Part shown: positions 33,799 to 42,661 of the stretch, piece by piece
Position numbering within the stretch: position 1 is the stretch's first letter
Layout: the number at the start of each line of letters is the position of its first letter
Origin: Acidobacteriota bacterium
Lineage (GTDB): Bacteria > Acidobacteriota > Terriglobia > Acidiferrales > UBA7541
DNA: 61,838 nucleotides
Direction: 5' to 3'
Assembly (NCBI GenBank): GCA_013289695.1
Contig: JABCZK010000025.1
Span: forward strand, 1-61,838
Program-made: the position numbers and the translations under genes
The notes under the pieces: generated by a model
The model's input: the letters and a program-made list of their open reading frames with translations, nothing else
The model's database searches: none
What the model was told of the DNA's origin: nothing

Positions 33799-34977
33799 TC
33801 ACGAACTCTTCTTGCTGGTTTTGCCTGATGAGACCGGGCCGCCAATCTTGTTCAGCGTGTCCAGCGCGCGCGATTTGTAAGGGCTGTCCAACCCAACCAC
33901 TTCCGTAAGCACCACGCGCGCCTCCGGGATGCGTTGCATTTTCGCCAGCGTGAAACCCAGTCGGTACTGATTCTGCGCGTAGCTGAACGTGTCGGACTTC
34001 AGCAGCGGACTAGCCTGCTTAAATTGGTCAATCGCTTGCGCGGTGCGGGTGCCCCCCTTGTTCACGTTCACTTCGCCGAGCGACGAATACGCCAAGCCCT
34101 TCTGCAGCGCCACCTGTTTCTGCCATTGCGCGTCGTCCACGTTGTCCGGCTTCTTGGCCTGCGCCAGCAAATCGAGAGCGTGCTGCGCGTTCGCCGCGGC
34201 TTTATCCAGATGCGCCGTATCATTGCACCAGGTGTCCGCCAGTAAGATGAGCATGGAAATGTCGTCCGGATTGGACGCCAGCAGGCTTTGCGCCGCCGCC
34301 AGCATCTTCGGCGCGTTTAGCGCTTGCTGATAGGCGATGGCGGTTTGCTCGCGCGCGCTCACCGTGTAGGTGGAATCCGGAAACGTCGCCGCATAGCGTT
34401 CCAGCAGGGCGGCGCGCGCCGCGGCGTTGCTGGTCTTGTAGGCAGCGTTGAGCAGCGCGTACTGCACGTAGCCGAGGTCGCCTTCCACGGTTTTCAAAAC
34501 GACTTGCCGTTGCGCGGTCCACGTGTCAGCCGCGGTGCCTTCGGGAGCCGGCACCGCTTTGTAACGCGTCACGATCGCGGCAACCTTTTCGCCCGCATCG
34601 AAAAGTTTCGCGGTGTCGCCTTGTTCTTCCGCGGCGTGCACCATGATTACCGCCGTCGAAAAATTATCAGGATCGAGCGCCAGCACTTTGTCGCCATACT
34701 CGTAAACTTTCGCATAATTCTTCTGCGCCAAATACGATTGGACGTACAGCTGGTCGCCCAGCAGTTCCAGATCGCCCTTGCCGTAATCCGCCATGAATTT
34801 ATCCAGCAGCGCGACTTTGTCCGGCCCATCCGTCGCGGCATAAATGTCAGTCAGCGCCTTGTCTTCCGGCGTGCCGGCAGCCACCGAGACGCTCTTGCCG
34901 ATCTGCGCCGTGGCGCTGGCCGCTGCAACCGTGAGCAAGATCCCGCACATCGCCGCGCACACCATGAATCGTCGCAT
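33799..34977 (-). CDS. Secreted TPR-like repeat protein
   Basis: 392 aa from ATG at 34977 (RBS GGGAGG), with signal sequence MRRFMVCAAMCGILLTVAA, AASATAQ. The rest is helical, with TPR-like units such as AQKNYAKVYEYGDKVLALDP and NAQHALDLLAQAKKP, and a Lys/Ser tail. It is probably a periplasmic scaffold. The frame runs 56 codons further upstream without signal features. Confidence 0.8.
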   Translation of the reverse strand: MRRFMVCAAMCGILLTVAAASATAQIGKSVSVAAGTPEDKALTDIYAATDGPDKVALLDKFMADYGKGDLELLGDQLYVQSYLAQKNYAKVYEYGDKVLALDPDNFSTAVIMVHAAEEQGDTAKLFDAGEKVAAIVTRYKAVPAPEGTAADTWTAQRQVVLKTVEGDLGYVQYALLNAAYKTSNAAARAALLERYAATFPDSTYTVSAREQTAIAYQQALNAPKMLAAAQSLLASNPDDISMLILLADTWCNDTAHLDKAAANAQHALDLLAQAKKPDNVDDAQWQKQVALQKGLAYSSLGEVNVNKGGTRTAQAIDQFKQASPLLKSDTFSYAQNQYRLGFTLAKMQRIPEARVVLTEVVGLDSPYKSRALDTLNKIGGPVSSGKTSKKSS

Positions 34978-35136
34978 CGCGCACCTCCCGTGAAATACTC
35001 GCTCCCGCAAACCTTTTCGCGCCGCTAACCGTCGCGCGGATTCGCACGCCCGCCCAGCGGTCTCACGCGCGCATCTTAGTCGAACGGCGCCCCGCGCCAC
35101 AATCTTTTCGTTTCGCCGCCGAGGCCATGACTGGCG

Positions 35137-35237
35137 CGTCGTCATCTGAGCGTAGCGAGGGATCTCTCTTCGATCTCACGCGCTTGTCGCCGCCGCAGCC
35201 CAAGCTAGATCCTTCCTCGCCGCGCTCCTCAGGATGA
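35137..35237. repeat. Dispersed inverted repeat, family D
   Basis: CGTCATCTGAGCGTAGCGAG then GGATCTCTCTTCGATCTCAC on one side, and AGATCCTTCCTCGCCGCGCT then CCTCAGGATGACGG on the other: an inverted pair of the GTCATCCTGAGCG...GGATCT word. The rest of 34978-35324 holds no gene. Confidence 0.7.
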
Positions 35238-35324
35238 CGGTCGCATCGCAGCGTCCAGCCATTGACGATTCCGCCGTTTCAGTAGACGATTCTCTGTCAC
35301 GCAATTTCCAGGAAGAGGTGCCCG

Positions 35325-35699
35325 ATGCCCGCAGCCACATCATTCGAAAAAGTAGAACACGAAAAACTCAACGCGCACATTTCCCGCCAGATGATGAGCG
35401 GCGAAGACGCCACGCTCGCCCGCATTTTCATCGCGCGCGGCGGCATCGTGCCGCGCCACTCGCACCGCAGCGAGCAGTTTTCGCTGATCATCTCCGGCGC
35501 GCTCAAATTTTCCTTCGACGACGGCGAAACCACCGTGGTACACGCCGGCGAAATCCTCCTGATTCCCGCGCACGTTCCGCACAAAGCCGAAGCCCTGGAA
35601 GACACCGTGGACATTGACTTCTTCGCCCCGCGCCGCGAAGATTGGATCAACAAGACCGACGCCTACCTGCGCACCGGCGAGCCCCAAAAAAAGGACTGA
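35325..35699 (+). CDS. Cupin-domain protein
   Basis: 124 aa. Cupin motif 1 GGIVPRHSHRSEQFSLIISG with metal-binding His and Glu-type residues, motif 2 HAGEILLIPAHVPHKAEALE with the second His. Small single-domain cupins often bind metal and act as isomerases, dioxygenases or sensors. It is followed 4 bases later by an SDR gene in the same operon. Confidence 0.9.
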   Translation: MPAATSFEKVEHEKLNAHISRQMMSGEDATLARIFIARGGIVPRHSHRSEQFSLIISGALKFSFDDGETTVVHAGEILLIPAHVPHKAEALEDTVDIDFFAPRREDWINKTDAYLRTGEPQKKD

Positions 35700-35703
35700 A
35701 CGC

Positions 35704-36495
35704 ATGGACCTCGGATTAAAAGGACGCGTCGCCATCGTGGCGGCGGCCAGTAAAGGACTGGGCCGCGCCATCGCCACGGAACTTGCCAAGGAAGGCTGCG
35801 AAGTCGCGATTTGCGCGCGCACCGCTGCGGATGTGGCGCGCACGGCCCAGGAAATCGGCGCCACCGTCGGCCGCGAAATTTTCTGGCGCGCGCTGGACGT
35901 AACCAACGCGGATGGCGTGCGCGATTTCGTCGCCGCCGTGGAAAAGAAATTCGGACGCATAGATATTTGCGTCACCAATACCGGCGGCCCTCCGTCGAAG
36001 AGGTTCCTGGAAATCACGCTCGAGGAATGGCGCACCGCCGTGAACCTCGTCTTGCTCAGCAGCGTCTATTTCGCGCGCGAAGTGCTGCCGCGCATGCAAC
36101 GCCGCCGCTGGGGCCGCCTGCTCACCATCACTTCGATCTCCGTAAAGCAACCGATTGACGGCCTGATGCTATCTAACTCTTTGCGTGCCGGCGTCACGGG
36201 ACTGGCCAAGACGCTGGCGAATGAATTCGGCGCCGACGGCATCACCGTCAACAATGTTTGCCCCGGATACACGCTCACCGACCGCTTGGCCGAGCTTTTC
36301 GAAAAGCGCGCGCAAGATGCAGGCGTCGCCTACGACGAGATCCTGAAGCAATCCACCGCGAACGTGCCCATCGGGCGCTTCGCGCGCCCGGAAGAATTGG
36401 CCGCGCTGGTAGCGTTCCTGGCATCCGAGCGCGCCAGTTCGATTAACGGCACCACGATCGCGGTGGACGGCGGCAGCACGAAGGGACTTCTATAA
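35704..36495 (+). CDS. SDR-family protein without the usual Tyr-xxx-Lys
   Basis: 263 aa, 4 bases after the cupin stop, RBS AAGGAC. Rossmann fold with AIVAAASKGLGRAIATEL (residues 10-27), ICVTNTGGPPSKRF in place of NNAG, SISVKQPIDGLMLSNSLRAG where the catalytic Tyr-xxx-Lys should be, and NNVCPGYTLTDRL. The Tyr/Lys pair is replaced by Ser157/Arg161 or Asn158/Ala162. A known SDR subgroup has this SVKQPxxGLxLSN text, so it is a variant enzyme rather than a broken one. Reaction unknown. Confidence 0.88.
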   Translation: MDLGLKGRVAIVAAASKGLGRAIATELAKEGCEVAICARTAADVARTAQEIGATVGREIFWRALDVTNADGVRDFVAAVEKKFGRIDICVTNTGGPPSKRFLEITLEEWRTAVNLVLLSSVYFAREVLPRMQRRRWGRLLTITSISVKQPIDGLMLSNSLRAGVTGLAKTLANEFGADGITVNNVCPGYTLTDRLAELFEKRAQDAGVAYDEILKQSTANVPIGRFARPEELAALVAFLASERASSINGTTIAVDGGSTKGLL

Positions 36496-36592
36496 TTTGA
36501 TCTGCGCCAGAAACACGAAACGCAAACGCCCCGCCGCGCGTTATATAGTATCCACTTTGTCGCCATCTTTGTTTCGTCATAGGGAGAACGGA

Positions 36593-39331
36593 ATGACTCA
36601 GATTTCCGGACGCTTTCGTCCGCTTGTGCCCGCGGGGCTGTGCGCTTTAATTTTGTCGCTCGCGCTGCTGCTTCCCGCGCCAGGACGCGCGGATGAACCC
36701 TACGCGCGCAGCCGCGATTACGATTTGCAGAATGTGAAAACGCATCTCTGGTTCGATACAGACCAGCGCAAAGTCCGCGGTGAAGTCACCCACACCATCG
36801 CGATGCTGCGCGACGACGTCGCGCAAATTCAATTCGATTCCGTCGAACTGAAAATCGCCGCGGTGACGCTCGACGGCAAGAGCGCGCAATTCTCCACCAC
36901 CGACACAGCGCTGATCGTACCGCTGCCCAGTCCTTCCCGGCGCGGCGAGCATCACGAAGTCTTCATCCGCTACGATGGCCAACCGAAAAAAGGCTTGTAC
37001 TTCGTCCTCCCGGATAAAAATTATCCCAATCGCCCCAAAGAAGTCTGGACCCAGGGCGAAGCCGAAGACACGCGCTACTACATTCCCATTTACGATTACC
37101 CGAACGCTCGCACCACTTCCGAAATGATTCTCACCGTCCCCGGCACGTGGCTCACCATTTCCAATGGCAAGCTCGTCGGCGTGCAGGACGAACCAGACGG
37201 CAACAAAACTTGGGACTGGAAACAGTCCGAACCGCTTTCCACGTATCTGATCACCGCCGTAGCCGGTGAATTCGTCGAGAAAAAAGACACCTGGCGCGGA
37301 ATTCCCGTGCGTTACGTCGTGCCGCGCGGCCAGGAAGACACCATTGATTCCACATTTTCCCGCACGCGCCAAATGCTCGATCTCTTTTCAGACAAGCTCG
37401 GCGTGCCATATCCCTGGGCGCAGTACGCGCAATCTTCGGTGAACGATTTCGTCGAAGGCGGGATGGAAAATACCAGCGCCACCACGCTAACCACCCGCGG
37501 CCTCGTCGCTCCCGGCCTCGCGCCCGAACTCCGCCGCGGTTCCGACGACCTGGACTCGCACGAACTCGCGCACCAGTGGTTCGGTGATCTGGTTACGTGC
37601 AAAGACTGGGCCAATATCTGGCTGAACGAAGGCTTCGCCACTTATTTCGAACATTATTGGGCCGAGCAGCGTTACGGCGCCGACGAAGCCGCTTACGAAT
37701 TCTGGCGCGATCAAGCCGGATGGTTCCGGCAGAAGCGTTTGTACGGCGTGCCGATCGTCACGCGCAATTTCGAGGACAGCATCGAGTACGCCGGCAATGT
37801 ATATGACAAAGGCGGCTGGGTGCTGAAGATGTTGCGCACCAAGCTCGGCGATGAGGATTTTTTCCGCGGCCTGCATTACTACCTGGAAACGAATCGCGGA
37901 CAGAATGTCGTCACCGCCGACCTGGAAAAAGCGATTGACCACTCCACTGCGACGAACGTTGACCATTTCTTCCACCAATGGATCTGGCGGGCCGGCGCGC
38001 CGAAATTTGAAGTCGGCTACACCTACGACGATGCCGCGCACCAGGTGAAACTGAACGTCAAGCAAACCCAGAAGGTCGAAGGCATGGTGGATTTGTTCGA
38101 CATGCCCGTTGAAATCGAAATCGCTACGGCCAGCGGACGCAAAACTTCCACCATTCAGGTGAGCAAATCCGAAGAGACTTTCACCCTGCGCGCCGACAGC
38201 ACGCCACAGATGGTTCTGTTCGATAAGGGCGACAACATTCTAAAGACACTCGAATTCAAGAAAGACGCTGCCGCACTGATCTATCAATTGAAAAACGCGG
38301 AAACCGTGCCGGACCGTGCCGACGCCGCCGTCGCGCTTGGCGCCATCAAAGATAATCCCGATGTCGTCGCCGCACTCAGCAACGCGGCACAGCACGATCC
38401 CTTCTGGGGCGTGCGCGCCGAATCGCTGAAAGCGTTGGGAAAAATTGGCGGCTCCGCGGCTGAAAAACAAATTCTCACTTCAGTGAACGACCCCAAGCCG
38501 TGGGTTCGCCAGGTTGCCGTGCAAGAGCTTGGCGGTTTCACGGATGACGCGTCGCTCGGCTCGCAACTCACTGCGATTGCGACGAACGACAACGCCTATC
38601 GCGTCCGCGCCGCCGCGCTGAACGCGCTCGGTAAAATCAAAGCGCCCAGCGCCTACGATGTGCTCACCGCCGCCGTGAAACTCGACTCACCGGACGACAC
38701 TCTGCGCAACGGCGCTCTCGAAGGCCTCGGCTCCCTCGCCGACGATCGCTCCGTGCCGCTGCTGCTGGAATGGTCCGCCCTCGGCAAGGCTTTCGATACG
38801 CGCGGCGCGGCGATCGGTGCCGTCGCCAATCTGGATACGAAAAACAAAGCCATCACCAAAACGCTCATTTCTTATTTGCAAGAACCTTACATTGACGTGA
38901 AGTACGCCACGCTTTTTGCGTTGACCAAACGCGGAGACCCGGACGCTATTGCCCCGCTCGAAGCCATGCTCAAATCCGGCGACCTAAGTCTCGGCGCCGC
39001 CCCGTACATCCAAATGCAAATTGACACGCTAAAGGCCAAAGCCGCAGGAAATCACGCGAGCGGCCCGGGCAGCGGTACGGGTGCGGGCACTGGTGCTAAT
39101 GCGGCTGCTAACGTTGATAGTGATACAGGCGCAGGAACCGGGTCCGCCTCTGGCACGAGCGCGGGTCAAAGCGCAGGACAAGGCGCATCTTCGAGTCAGC
39201 CGCCGGCCTCCTCCGCGGCAGGTTCGGAAGGCACTCTGGACGCGCTGAAAAAACTGCAGCAACAAATGGACGAAGTAAACGCACTCCTGGCAAAAATCGA
39301 ATCGCAAATTAGCTCAACCAAGAAGAAGTAA
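36593..39331 (+). CDS. M1-family aminopeptidase with HEAT repeats and coiled-coil tail
   Basis: 912 aa from ATG at 36593 (RBS AGGGAG), signal sequence LCALILSLALLLPAPGRA. M1 domain: exopeptidase motif GGMEN at 289-293 (a GAMEN variant), zinc motif HELAH at 323-327 with third ligand E346 (NEGFATYFE). This is the zinc gluzincin HExxHx18E. C-terminal part about 590-820 has HEAT-like repeats (GVRAESLKALGKIGG, VRAAALNALGKIKA), then a Gly/Ala/Ser low-complexity stretch and a coiled coil (LKKLQQQMDEVNALLAKIES). Likely periplasmic peptidase. Confidence 0.93.
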   Translation: MTQISGRFRPLVPAGLCALILSLALLLPAPGRADEPYARSRDYDLQNVKTHLWFDTDQRKVRGEVTHTIAMLRDDVAQIQFDSVELKIAAVTLDGKSAQFSTTDTALIVPLPSPSRRGEHHEVFIRYDGQPKKGLYFVLPDKNYPNRPKEVWTQGEAEDTRYYIPIYDYPNARTTSEMILTVPGTWLTISNGKLVGVQDEPDGNKTWDWKQSEPLSTYLITAVAGEFVEKKDTWRGIPVRYVVPRGQEDTIDSTFSRTRQMLDLFSDKLGVPYPWAQYAQSSVNDFVEGGMENTSATTLTTRGLVAPGLAPELRRGSDDLDSHELAHQWFGDLVTCKDWANIWLNEGFATYFEHYWAEQRYGADEAAYEFWRDQAGWFRQKRLYGVPIVTRNFEDSIEYAGNVYDKGGWVLKMLRTKLGDEDFFRGLHYYLETNRGQNVVTADLEKAIDHSTATNVDHFFHQWIWRAGAPKFEVGYTYDDAAHQVKLNVKQTQKVEGMVDLFDMPVEIEIATASGRKTSTIQVSKSEETFTLRADSTPQMVLFDKGDNILKTLEFKKDAAALIYQLKNAETVPDRADAAVALGAIKDNPDVVAALSNAAQHDPFWGVRAESLKALGKIGGSAAEKQILTSVNDPKPWVRQVAVQELGGFTDDASLGSQLTAIATNDNAYRVRAAALNALGKIKAPSAYDVLTAAVKLDSPDDTLRNGALEGLGSLADDRSVPLLLEWSALGKAFDTRGAAIGAVANLDTKNKAITKTLISYLQEPYIDVKYATLFALTKRGDPDAIAPLEAMLKSGDLSLGAAPYIQMQIDTLKAKAAGNHASGPGSGTGAGTGANAAANVDSDTGAGTGSASGTSAGQSAGQGASSSQPPASSAAGSEGTLDALKKLQQQMDEVNALLAKIESQISSTKKK

Positions 39332-39350
39332 ACGCAACGCACCCTTATAT

Positions 39351-39398
39351 GGAGTGCGGCGGCTTGCCGCCGCTTTCACCCAGCGAGGCTTGCCTCAC
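39351..39398. repeat. Dispersed intergenic double-hairpin repeat, family B
   Basis: GGAGTGCGGCGGCTTGCCGC then CGCTTTCACCCAGCGAGGCT and TGCCTCACG. First hairpin CGGCGGCTTGCCGCCG; the second half is AGCGAGGCTTGCCTCAC. Confidence 0.7.
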
Positions 39399-39483
39399 GA
39401 ACCAAACGCAAGAGCGCGCGTTCACCAGCGTCGTTGAATCTGTCGCCGCCAGCTGCACCCGGGTGCCGTCGACATTGACTTTG

Positions 39484-39612
39484 CCGTTGTAGCGCCGGCG
39501 TCCCGCCGGCTCTGTTGCATTTGCCGTTGCCTTTGAATTTGCCTTGGACTCTGTGGCGCCCGGCCGGCGACGCGGGACCGGCGCCGTTGAATTTCGCGTG
39601 GCCTTTGTGTTC
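39484..39612. repeat. Dispersed intergenic hairpin repeat, family A
   Basis: GTTGTAGCGCCGGCGTCCCG then CCGGCTCTGTTGCATTTGC, CGTTGCCTTTGAATTTGCC, ending GGCGCCGTTGAATTTCGC and GTGGCCTTTG. Same spacer words (TTGCCGTTGAATTTG) as in the 50731 copy. Confidence 0.65.
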
Positions 39613-39632
39613 GGGCAAACCCCGCGCAGCCA

Positions 39633-40934
39633 TCACTCCGCCAGCAAAATCCGCAAATCGCACAAATTATTCCCCGTCGGCCCGGTAACGATGGCGTCAT
39701 CGATCCGCGCAAAAAATCCATGAGCATCACTACGCCGCAAATATTCCCCAGCATCCAACCCCATTGCCTGCGCCCGCGCCAACGTCTGGCCATCGGCCAC
39801 CGCGCCAGCCGCAGGACTGTTCCCATCCACTCCATCCGTCCCCGCACTCAAAACCGCAATTTTCTTCCCGGCAATTTTCGGTACACAAGCCAACACAAAG
39901 GCCGAATTACGCCCGCCGATTCCCTGCCCCGTCACCGGGCTGCTGACTTCTCCTCCCGCAAAAATCGCCACGCGCCTGCGCGGATTTTCCTTCTTCAGAA
40001 TTTCCAGCTGCGCCAGCAAATGTTCCGCGGCCTTTTCCAGTGGCCAATTATCCGTCTCGGTATCCACCAGGCACGTGAACCCCTCCGCCTCGCAACAATG
40101 ATGCGCCGCGTGCAATAACTCGCGTTCCCCCAGCAAAATTTCAAATCGCGAACGCGCAAACGCCGCATCGCCGTCCTTGGGCGTCTCGCCAAACGCCCGC
40201 CCCTCGATCAACTCCCGCACCGACTCCGGCAATTTCGCGAGCAACCCATATTTCCGCACGATGCGCTCCACATCGTCCACGGTCGTCGGATCCGGCACAG
40301 TAGGCCCCGAAGCCAGCGCGGATTCCTCCCCTTCGGGCACGTCGCTGATCGCAAACGTTATTTTCATCGAGCGCGCCGCCGCCGCCGCGAGCCGCCCGCC
40401 TTTCGTAGCAGAAAGATGCTTGCGCACCACGTTGATCTCTTCGATCGGCGCGCCGCAAGTAACCAGCGCCGAATGCAATTGCTGAAAATCCGCCAGCGTC
40501 ATGCCAGGATCCAAGGGCTGCTCCACCAGCGACGACCCGCCCCCAGAAATCAGAAAAAATATCAGCGTCCCCTCGTCACAAAGCGCCAGCCGCTCCAAAA
40601 TCGCCCGCCCCGCCGCAAAACTCTCCGCCGTAGGCAAGGGGTGCCCACCGACAAACGTTTTCCATCCGCGCAAAGGCGACGAAGGAGCAGCAGGAACCAC
40701 AAGAATTTCGTCAGGAGGAAATTCAGGCGTCAGGACTTCGTGCAAACCCCGCGCCATCGCTAGCGCGGCCTTCCCAAACGCGATCCCCACGACTTCGCGG
40801 AATTCGCGCAGATCAATGTCGGATCCAGCAGCGCAAAGCAACGAGCCGCGCCGGTCCAGTTTTCGCGTCAGCGCCGAGGGAATATCAATCGCCGCCAAGG
40901 TATGCCGAAATACGCGCTCAGCCGTTTGTTTCAC
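39633..40934 (-). CDS. Glycerate 2-kinase (GckA/DUF4147 family)
   Basis: 433 aa. Phosphorylates D-glycerate to 2-phosphoglycerate. Family text: VGIAFGKAALAMARGL, SSPLRGWKTFVGGHPLPTA, FFLISGGGSSLVEQP, INVVRKHLSATKGGRLA, AIFAGGEVSSPVTGQGIGGR and ILSAGTDGVDGNS-like (VLSAGTDGVDGNSPAAGA). Length is typical. It starts 4 bases after the reductase gene stop, so the two form an operon that reduces and phosphorylates C2/C3 acids. Confidence 0.92.
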   Translation of the reverse strand: MKQTAERVFRHTLAAIDIPSALTRKLDRRGSLLCAAGSDIDLREFREVVGIAFGKAALAMARGLHEVLTPEFPPDEILVVPAAPSSPLRGWKTFVGGHPLPTAESFAAGRAILERLALCDEGTLIFFLISGGGSSLVEQPLDPGMTLADFQQLHSALVTCGAPIEEINVVRKHLSATKGGRLAAAAARSMKITFAISDVPEGEESALASGPTVPDPTTVDDVERIVRKYGLLAKLPESVRELIEGRAFGETPKDGDAAFARSRFEILLGERELLHAAHHCCEAEGFTCLVDTETDNWPLEKAAEHLLAQLEILKKENPRRRVAIFAGGEVSSPVTGQGIGGRNSAFVLACVPKIAGKKIAVLSAGTDGVDGNSPAAGAVADGQTLARAQAMGLDAGEYLRRSDAHGFFARIDDAIVTGPTGNNLCDLRILLAE

Positions 40935-40938
40935 AGCG

Positions 40939-41922
40939 CTATTTTAATCCCAATGCATCCGCGTTCAGCGCATTAGGCGGCCGCCGCCCTTCAAAACTCG
41001 CCACCACATTATTCGCCGCCATCACCGCCATCTTGGTGCGCGTATCGAGCGACGCACTCGCAATATGCGGCGTCAAAATCACATCGCGCCGCCCGACCAG
41101 CGCAGGATTCACCAGCGGCTCGTGCTCGTAAACATCCAGGGCGGCCCCGGCAATTTTTTTATTCTCCAGCGCCTCCGCCAGCGCCGCCTCGTCCACCACC
41201 GGCCCCCGCGAAGTATTCACCAGATACGCCGTGCGCTTCATTTTCTGCAAATTCTCGCGCGAAATCAGGTGCCGCGTATCGGGCAACAGCGGCACATGCA
41301 AGCTGATGAAGTCGGATTCGCGGAACAAGCGGTCGCGATCCACAAATTCAGCGTGCAACTCGCGCTCCACATCTTCCGGCGCGCGAACCGCGTCGCTATA
41401 AAGCACACGCATGTTAAAACCCGACGCCCGTCGCGCCACGCCGCGCCCGATTCGCCCAAATCCCAGAACGCCCAAAGTTTTCCCCCACACGTCGCCGCCC
41501 ACGAGTTGATCGAGGTCCCAACCCGGCCAAGTTCCGCTGCGCATCCACGCGTCGCCCTCCAGCAGGCGCCGCGCGATGGCCATCAGCAAGGTCCACGCAA
41601 AATCCGCCGTCGTATCGTCCAGCACGCCCGGCGTGTTCGTCGCTGCCACCTTGTGCCCAGTGCACGCCGCTACATCTATATTGTCGTAGCCCACTGAAAC
41701 CGTCGCCGCGATCCGCAATTTCGGCGCGCGCGTCAGCAGCTCCTCGTCCACTTTCTCCGTGAGCAGGCACACCAGCCCATCTTTATCCGCCACGCGCTTC
41801 AACAATTCCTCGCGCGAGATGCGTTCGGCCGGCGTCCAGTAATCCACCTCGAAATGCCGGTCCAGCACAGCCCGCGCCGCCGGAAATAGCGGCCGTGTCG
41901 AGAGTATTTTCGGTTTAGTCAA
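40939..41922 (-). CDS. D-glycerate dehydrogenase/hydroxypyruvate-glyoxylate reductase
   Basis: 327 aa from TTG at 41922 (RBS GAGG), giving MTKPKILSTRPLFPAA; the open frame continues 27 codons up but without homology. D-isomer 2-hydroxyacid dehydrogenase: SVGYDNIDV, NAD motif GVLGFGRIGRGVARRA, catalytic Arg in VNTSRGPVVDE, Glu in ALDVYEHEP, His in TPHIASAS. Reduces hydroxypyruvate or glyoxylate with NAD(P)H. Coupled to glycerate kinase. Confidence 0.93.
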   Translation of the reverse strand: MTKPKILSTRPLFPAARAVLDRHFEVDYWTPAERISREELLKRVADKDGLVCLLTEKVDEELLTRAPKLRIAATVSVGYDNIDVAACTGHKVAATNTPGVLDDTTADFAWTLLMAIARRLLEGDAWMRSGTWPGWDLDQLVGGDVWGKTLGVLGFGRIGRGVARRASGFNMRVLYSDAVRAPEDVERELHAEFVDRDRLFRESDFISLHVPLLPDTRHLISRENLQKMKRTAYLVNTSRGPVVDEAALAEALENKKIAGAALDVYEHEPLVNPALVGRRDVILTPHIASASLDTRTKMAVMAANNVVASFEGRRPPNALNADALGLK

Positions 41923-41976
41923 CGAATGCCTCGTAAAAAACCCGTGCGCAGAATTTGTAACATATACTGCCAAATT

Positions 41977-42093
41977 AGTGAATCGCGCTACGGCGCAATT
42001 CATCCTGAGAACCGGCGGTGCCGGTTCGAAGGGTTGGCGCTAGAGCGCGATTCATCCTGAGCTCCCGCAGCGCGGGATCGCAGGGCAGGACGA
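41977..42093. repeat. Dispersed repeat, family D variant, two tandem units
   Basis: Two tandem copies of ATTCATCCTGAG-hairpin-(T)CG(A/C)AGGG: ACCGGCGGTGCCGGT in the first, CTCCCGCAGCGCGGG in the second. A third, separate copy is at 55801. They sit between the divergently read reductase and the 131-aa secreted protein. Confidence 0.7.
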
Positions 42094-42153
42094 AAACCGA
42101 CGCGATGACGCGACATAATTAGTGACATATTTAATGTTGCGGGAGAAAGACTC

Positions 42154-42549
42154 ATGACGCATCTACGAAGAGCCATCCTACTTGTATTCTTCAGCTGCTG
42201 TATTGCCCCGCTGGCAATGGCCCAGCTCACGCTGAAAGTAAAAATCCAATCCACGCCGATGGAGCGCCAACTACTCTTCGCCAAACTCAATGAACGCGCC
42301 GCGACTCACCATATCCAATTCGTCCTGGTCGAATCCGGATTCGACTACCGCGTAGCCTACGGTGTCGCCGGCCCGGTCATGACCCCCTACGGCCCAGCAG
42401 CCGCCAGCGCCTCCGTAACAAAAGTTTTCGACCCCAGCGGCACCGAGCTGTTCACCTTCGCGCGCGATGGCCGCTGGACCCCCGACGCCGCCGCCAACGC
42501 CACCGCCAAAGAAATCATCAAGCGCATAAGAAGGCTCCGCGGGATCTAA
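42154..42549 (+). CDS. Small secreted hypothetical protein
   Basis: 131 aa, RBS GGGAGAAAG. Signal peptide AILLVFFSCCIAPLAMA-Q. The mature part is basic at the C-terminus (KEIIKRIRRLRGI). It has a segment HHIQFVLVESGFDYRVAYGV and a Gly/Pro-rich turn, but no known domain. Confidence 0.7.
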   Translation: MTHLRRAILLVFFSCCIAPLAMAQLTLKVKIQSTPMERQLLFAKLNERAATHHIQFVLVESGFDYRVAYGVAGPVMTPYGPAAASASVTKVFDPSGTELFTFARDGRWTPDAAANATAKEIIKRIRRLRGI

Positions 42550-42661
42550 TCGCGCCACCGCCGCAGCCAGATGAGTGAGTTGGTCTTCGATTTCTCTGTC
42601 GTTGGCTAACAATCTTCCTCGAGGCCATTACTACAAATCTCGCTCATAAATTCCTCAGACT

